DNA of 64,000 nucleotides from Peptacetobacter sp900539645 (lineage in GTDB: Bacteria > Bacillota > Clostridia > Peptostreptococcales > Peptostreptococcaceae), in the NCBI RefSeq assembly GCF_047807365.1, contig NZ_JBLOUI010000002.1, positions 62,001-126,000 of the forward strand. The letters are read 5' to 3'. The translations under genes and the position numbers were made by a program. The notes under the pieces were generated by a model. That model did not search any database and had not been told where the DNA came from. It saw only the letters and a program-made list of their open reading frames with translations. Shown here one piece after another: positions 60,577 to 64,000 of this stretch (the stretch's first letter is position 1; every line of letters starts with the position of its first letter).

Positions 60577-60621
60577 ACCCCCACTCAGGGATTCCTAGGA
60601 ATCCCTGAGTGGGGGTTCTTT
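60577..60621 (+). terminator. Strong terminator closing the S-layer locus
   Basis: A perfect 20-bp inverted repeat (ACCCCCACTCAGGGATTCCT and its complement) with TTCTTTT after it. The GC-rich stem stands out from the region. Confidence 0.9.
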
Positions 60622-60727
60622 TATGCCACAAAATAATAAATAAAAAACATTTATAACTGTTTTTATATTCATCTTTTTCTTATATAATATAAATATGTGA
60701 AAGTTTTTAGAGAAAGGAAAGTAGACA

Positions 60728-60994
60728 ATGAGAAATTTTAAAAGAATAGTTGCATTAGCGAGTGTGTTCACTTTAGCTACTGCTACAAATATATTTGCAG
60801 CTACAGGAGCAAAGCCAACTCCAGAGGTGAGTTTTAGTGAAATTGCTTTGGGGATTGGTGTAGGTCTATTTGTCGCATATGGTATGAAAGCGTTTGGAAA
60901 TAGAAAGAATCCTAAAGGACCAGCTATGTATGACAATGGAGCTAAGGTACCACCTATGCAGACTAAGAAGAAAAAGAAAAAGAAGAAAAAATAA
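60728..60994 (+). CDS. Small secreted or membrane protein with poly-lysine tail
   Basis: 88 residues. Signal peptide about 1-24 (ending NIFAAT), a short glycine-rich hydrophobic segment (ALGIGVGLFVAYGM, about 38-52), then a basic, proline-containing tail that ends in nine consecutive lysines. I do not recognise a family. The AAA-rich lysine run could slip in replication or translation. GAAAGGAAAG precedes the ATG. It is 25 bases before the next gene, likely an operon. Confidence 0.65.
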   Translation: MRNFKRIVALASVFTLATATNIFAATGAKPTPEVSFSEIALGIGVGLFVAYGMKAFGNRKNPKGPAMYDNGAKVPPMQTKKKKKKKKK

Positions 60995-61018
60995 GTATTT
61001 TTAGCAAGGGTGATTGTT

Positions 61019-62482
61019 TTGAATGGTAAGAATGACGATATAGATGTAAAGAAAAATATTGAGCAAGAGATTCAATTAGAGAAAATTGCTAAGATTGTAG
61101 AGGACAATATACATTTTGTGGATGATGATATGCCAGCGTACGATGGGTATGATGTTCCAGAAATTGAGGAAGATGTACATATCAAAGAAAGTGTATATAT
61201 CAATGAAGGAAATAGAAAAGATATAAGTCCTAAACAGAAGAAAGAAAGTAATAAGGAAAAGAAAGTTGAATCAGATAAGGAAGTTAGTTCTACTGAGCAG
61301 ACTGTTATTAATAAGGTAGAAAAGGAGCCATATTATCTCAAAGAGGTTATCGGTGGAGAGGTGTTAAAGAGAAGATATACAACTGTCGAGCTTATTATGG
61401 GAATTGCTGTGGTTAGTATTATTTGCTCATCTGGGATTGGGGTTTTGGGTGAGCTGCCTGATTTTTTAGCTTTTTCTAAGTGGAATGGGATAAGTTTTGG
61501 CGATTTAGGACTTCCATTGTTTTTGGCATCTGTTTGTTTTATGATTCCAACAGAGGTTGAGCTAGATGTTAAGAAAAAGAAGAGTTTTAAGGAGATTTGT
61601 ATCAAGAAGGTCAAGGTAGGTATTATATTATTTGTAATTGGAGTATTGATAAATTTAATTGGAGCTTGGAATTTTAATAGTTTTAGGATTATGGGCATTT
61701 TACAGATGATAGCTGTTGTGTATATGGTTGGATCTCTTTTGTATGTTTTGTTTAGGAGATTTAATTTTAAGCTTTTTGTTATCGCTGTGTTTTTAACTGC
61801 AATAGGGTTGGCAGGTCTTGCAGGTTATTATTTTGCAAGTGTCAATTTTGGAGATACTGCAAAGAGTTGTCTTGCGTATTTTGTGGACTCCAAGGTTATG
61901 CCAGGTCATATTGGAGATTTTGAGAGATACGGAATTATGTCAACTGTTTCTGCTTTGTGTGGAGGTTGTCTGGCTATGGCAGCTGGAAGTTTTCTGTGCA
62001 ATAGGAGAGTAGAGAATAGAGATAAGAGCAATAAGATTCTGATTATGGGGATGTTTTTTGTGATTATTGCTCTTTTGATGGAGAGAAATTGCCCATATAA
62101 TGCGAGCGTGATGTCGCCTTCTTTTGTGATGGTTGTTTTAGGTGGATATTGTGTTGTTTTTGCAGCGTTGTTTGTAGTTTTTGATTTGAATAGGAGCAAG
62201 ATTTCTCATATAGTTTCGCGTCCGTTTGTGGTTATGGGAGCTAGCCCAGTGTTTGTTGTTGGGATTAATGAGTTTTTAAAAAATACGCTGTTTAAGGTAA
62301 ATGTGTATTCTGTAGCAAGAGGATGCGGACTAAGGCTAGATGAGTGGCTTGTTGTAGATGTATTATCTGCGGTATTTGGAAGTAGAAGCAGAATGATAGG
62401 ATTCTTGGTTATTTATATACTATTAATATTTGTGCTTATGCTTTATCTTTATTCAAAAAAAATATATATAAGATTTAAATAA
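61019..62482 (+). CDS. HGSNAT/DUF5009-like membrane acyltransferase
   Basis: About 487 residues. Residues 1-115 are a soluble, charged extension with no clear domain. From about 120 the protein is polytopic, with WNGISFGDLGLPLFLASVCF, FNSFRIMGILQMIAVVYMVG and later segments resembling the heparan-alpha-glucosaminide acetyltransferase-like family, which moves acyl groups across membranes onto sugars. A wall-polymer modification role is likely but unproven. TTG at 61019 is chosen because AAGGGTG precedes it by 8 bases. The long N-terminal extension is unusual. Confidence 0.65.
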   Translation: MNGKNDDIDVKKNIEQEIQLEKIAKIVEDNIHFVDDDMPAYDGYDVPEIEEDVHIKESVYINEGNRKDISPKQKKESNKEKKVESDKEVSSTEQTVINKVEKEPYYLKEVIGGEVLKRRYTTVELIMGIAVVSIICSSGIGVLGELPDFLAFSKWNGISFGDLGLPLFLASVCFMIPTEVELDVKKKKSFKEICIKKVKVGIILFVIGVLINLIGAWNFNSFRIMGILQMIAVVYMVGSLLYVLFRRFNFKLFVIAVFLTAIGLAGLAGYYFASVNFGDTAKSCLAYFVDSKVMPGHIGDFERYGIMSTVSALCGGCLAMAAGSFLCNRRVENRDKSNKILIMGMFFVIIALLMERNCPYNASVMSPSFVMVVLGGYCVVFAALFVVFDLNRSKISHIVSRPFVVMGASPVFVVGINEFLKNTLFKVNVYSVARGCGLRLDEWLVVDVLSAVFGSRSRMIGFLVIYILLIFVLMLYLYSKKIYIRFK

Positions 62483-62684
62483 TAGTTTATTTTAACTGTA
62501 GTTTAAAAAGAAAGAACTAGTAATAATATTTTATGAGCAGGATATTATACTAGTTCTTTTATTGTTTTTTCCAAGTTTTTTTATTTTTTTTGAAAAAAGT
62601 TTTAAAAAAGTGTTGCATAAGTTTTGAATCTGTAGTATTATATATCTTGTCGAAGGGAGAGAGCTTCCTAAGAGAAAAGAATAT

Positions 62685-62759
62685 TGGGGATTCGCCAAGC
62701 GGTAAGGCACATGACTCTGACTCCTGTATGCATAGGTTCGAATCCTATATCCCCAGCCA
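62685..62759 (+). tRNA. tRNA-Gln (anticodon CUG)
   Basis: A 75-base cloverleaf with encoded CCA. Acceptor TGGGGAT pairs fully with ATCCCCA, the D-arm is GCCAAGCGGTAAGGC, the anticodon loop is CTCTGAC with CTG at 34-36, and the T-arm is ATAGGTTCGAATCCTAT. The 5' and 3' ends match bacterial tRNA-Gln. One mismatch lies in the anticodon stem. Confidence 0.93.
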
Positions 62760-62768
62760 GTTTAAGAT

Positions 62769-62796
62769 ACTCTATCCTAGGATAGAGTATTTTTTA
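62769..62796 (+). terminator. Terminator after tRNA-Gln
   Basis: ACTCTATCCTAGGATAGAGT is a perfect palindrome followed by ATTTTTTA. Confidence 0.9.
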
Positions 62797-62842
62797 GTTA
62801 GTAAATAAAACCATAATACCAGTATTAAAACACTTATCGAAA

Positions 62843-62876
62843 AGATGCCTCACAATCTGTGGGGCATCTTTTTTTG
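62843..62876 (+). terminator. Hairpin terminator
   Basis: GATGCCTCAC pairs with GTGGGGCATC, followed by seven T. No gene ends here, so it may close a small transcript or be a second tRNA terminator. Confidence 0.7.
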
Positions 62877-63381
62877 CGTTTGAGCAGGTATAACTATGTA
62901 TTTGCTCTCTAGGCAATAGAGTTGCTAGAAAATAATGATTAAAATATTTAATGATAAAATGATAAACGATAATCAAAAATGGTTTTAAGGTCTAAAGAAG
63001 TTCGTATGAAGTTTTAAATGAAAATCAGATAAAAATAATTTATTATTATTGATATATAAATATAAATAATGATTACTTATCAGTATTGCCATAGTTGATA
63101 GAAGTTTTTAGCTGAGTTTCAATTATGAATAGTATGTGAAGATATATGAGAATAAGTTATCAAGAAAACTATAGTATTTTAGATATAAAAGGGAAATATT
63201 CATTATTTTAATAACTGTTAATAGAGATTCGTTTTAATAATACAATCAAATGTACTTGTTATTATTTCTCAGTTGATATAAACTTTGGGTGTGGAAGAAA
63301 ACAGCACATATTTTTATGATGCCGAGAATAGAAATAAGAAGAGATGTAACAAATTATAAAACGAAAATGGAGGTAATGATA
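62877..63381. other. Non-coding region before the right-edge S-layer gene
   Basis: No gene seen. Near 62904-62930 is a degraded palindromic-element core (CTCTAGGCAATAGAGTTGC). The last 90 bases are a diverged relative of the S-layer leader (GTGTGGAAGAA ... AAGAGATGTAAC ... GGAGGTAA). The promoter was not located with confidence. Confidence 0.5.
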
Positions 63382-64000
63382 ATGAATAAGAAAAAATTAT
63401 CAGTAGTAATGGCAGGAGCGATGCTAGCTACAACTGTTGCGCCAATAATGGCTGCTACAACAGATACGGAAGTACAGGCAAGCGAGCTAGGATTACTAAT
63501 AGGAAAAGTTAGAGAAACTTTATTATCAGAAAAAAATATAAAATTCTCAAATGATAAAAGAAATGGAGCATATGCAGGTCAGTATGTTTACTATGTTAAA
63601 GTAGATGGAAAAGAAGTTCCAGCTATAACAACAGCTCTTAATAAAGGTGAAGGGCTTCAGTCTGCTCTACAGACTGCTATAGGTAGTTTAACTGCTGGTC
63701 AGACAGTTTCTGTATGGTCAAGAGGATTTGTACAAGAAGGCAATAATATTTATGCAAATACATTAAAAACAGAATATGCAGAGTCAGATATGAGTAATGC
63801 TAGTGCAGAAGCAATAACTACTGCACTAGCAAGTAACAGTAATATATTAGGAAATGCAGTAAGTAGAGCAGAAGCGCCAGAAGAGCATACTAGCACAGGT
63901 GTATCTGATCCAGCACCAACAATAAACCCTAATATAACAGTTGATCCTGGTAAATCAATAACTATAAACTTAAATGCAAATGCAGGAACTAAAGGACCTA
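63382..64000 (+). CDS. S-layer-type protein, 3' end outside window (slp9)
   Basis: 206 residues are visible. The signal peptide MNKKKLSVVMAGAMLATTVA is close to, but not the same as, those in the cluster. The following ASELGLLIGKVRETLLSEKN resembles the start of the variable region of other copies (NRGLLIKELRELM). A low-complexity stretch rich in Asn, Thr and Pro begins near residue 170. The CWB2 anchor would lie beyond the window. It is on the plus strand with its own diverged leader, so it may be an independently expressed paralogue. Confidence 0.85.
   Translation, partial: MNKKKLSVVMAGAMLATTVAPIMAATTDTEVQASELGLLIGKVRETLLSEKNIKFSNDKRNGAYAGQYVYYVKVDGKEVPAITTALNKGEGLQSALQTAIGSLTAGQTVSVWSRGFVQEGNNIYANTLKTEYAESDMSNASAEAITTALASNSNILGNAVSRAEAPEEHTSTGVSDPAPTINPNITVDPGKSITINLNANAGTKGP

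Noticed and set aside
30960..60600. A recombinase gene within the array
   Set aside because: I looked for serine or tyrosine recombinase motifs in all accessory proteins and saw none. If inversion is site-specific the enzyme is encoded elsewhere; homologous recombination is the alternative.
62590..62808. A 72-residue plus-strand frame
   Set aside because: It runs straight through tRNA-Gln and its terminator, and has no protein-like features.

Overview
The window is low-GC, Gram-positive chromosomal DNA. It most likely comes from a Peptostreptococcaceae relative of Clostridioides difficile. The evidence is the many secreted proteins carrying three C-terminal cell-wall-binding type 2 (CWB2) repeats, the six-cysteine SCIFF peptide beside a ruvCAB-queA-tgt-yajC block, and the TTG starts with strong GGAGG-type ribosome sites. 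Genus assignment is inference. No transposase, integrase or cas gene was seen.

Left part, 1-30 kb, mostly core genes: a MATE exporter (partial), a cation diffusion facilitator, DUF948 and YtxH envelope/stress proteins, a CmpB-type membrane protein, a secreted 3D-domain protein, desulfoferrodoxin, MurJ, a serine hydrolase, a DUF3791-DUF3990-DUF3791 toxin-antitoxin-like trio, ruvCAB, queA, a PsiE-like gene, tgt, yajC, SCIFF, a CWB2-only protein, an LTA-synthase-like sulfatase, a CWB2-GDPD protein, a DUF1659/DUF2922/YvrJ cluster, a Mor-like regulator, secA and a Panacea gene. Scattered after these genes are ten copies of an unrecognised family of long, imperfect DNA/RNA hairpins. They share a conserved centre (CTCCAGGC ... 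TTGTCG), while their arms differ from copy to copy and often include the terminator of the adjacent gene. A two-repeat CRISPR remnant lies at about 14.8 kb.

Right part, 31-59 kb: this looks like an S-layer antigen-switching locus. One S-layer gene (31073-33145, + strand) sits behind a good promoter (TTGCAT, 17 bp, TACAAT). Five further intact, full-length S-layer genes lie downstream, all on the opposite strand. All six share about 165-180 bp that read as identical, running from the -10 hexamer through the 5' UTR and signal peptide, and then diverge; the five downstream copies lack the -35 element. This is the geometry needed to swap a silent gene into the expression site by inversion between the 5' repeats, as known for Campylobacter fetus sap and Lactobacillus acidophilus slp. 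Two broken S-layer copies lie at the far end.

Between the S-layer genes are accessory genes that differ at each position: AlbA/HATPase regulators, an ATPase-TOPRIM pair, a second ATPase with a truncated RloB-like partner, an orphan ATPase, a DUF4869-like/ATPase operon, and an Fst-type toxin with antisense RNA. Each S-layer/accessory unit is edged by a palindrome GAACNNNNGTTT, which resembles the Firmicutes LexA operator and is close to a site at the ruvC promoter in this same window. Beside most of them is a conserved hairpin. Together this suggests a modular locus that couples surface-layer variation with exchangeable defence-like cargo and possibly with the SOS response.

Right end, 60.5-64 kb: a small lysine-tailed secreted protein, a heparan-acetyltransferase-like membrane protein, tRNA-Gln(CUG), and the start of another S-layer gene on the + strand with its own, diverged leader. 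All assignments come from reading the sequence; no database or folding program was run.
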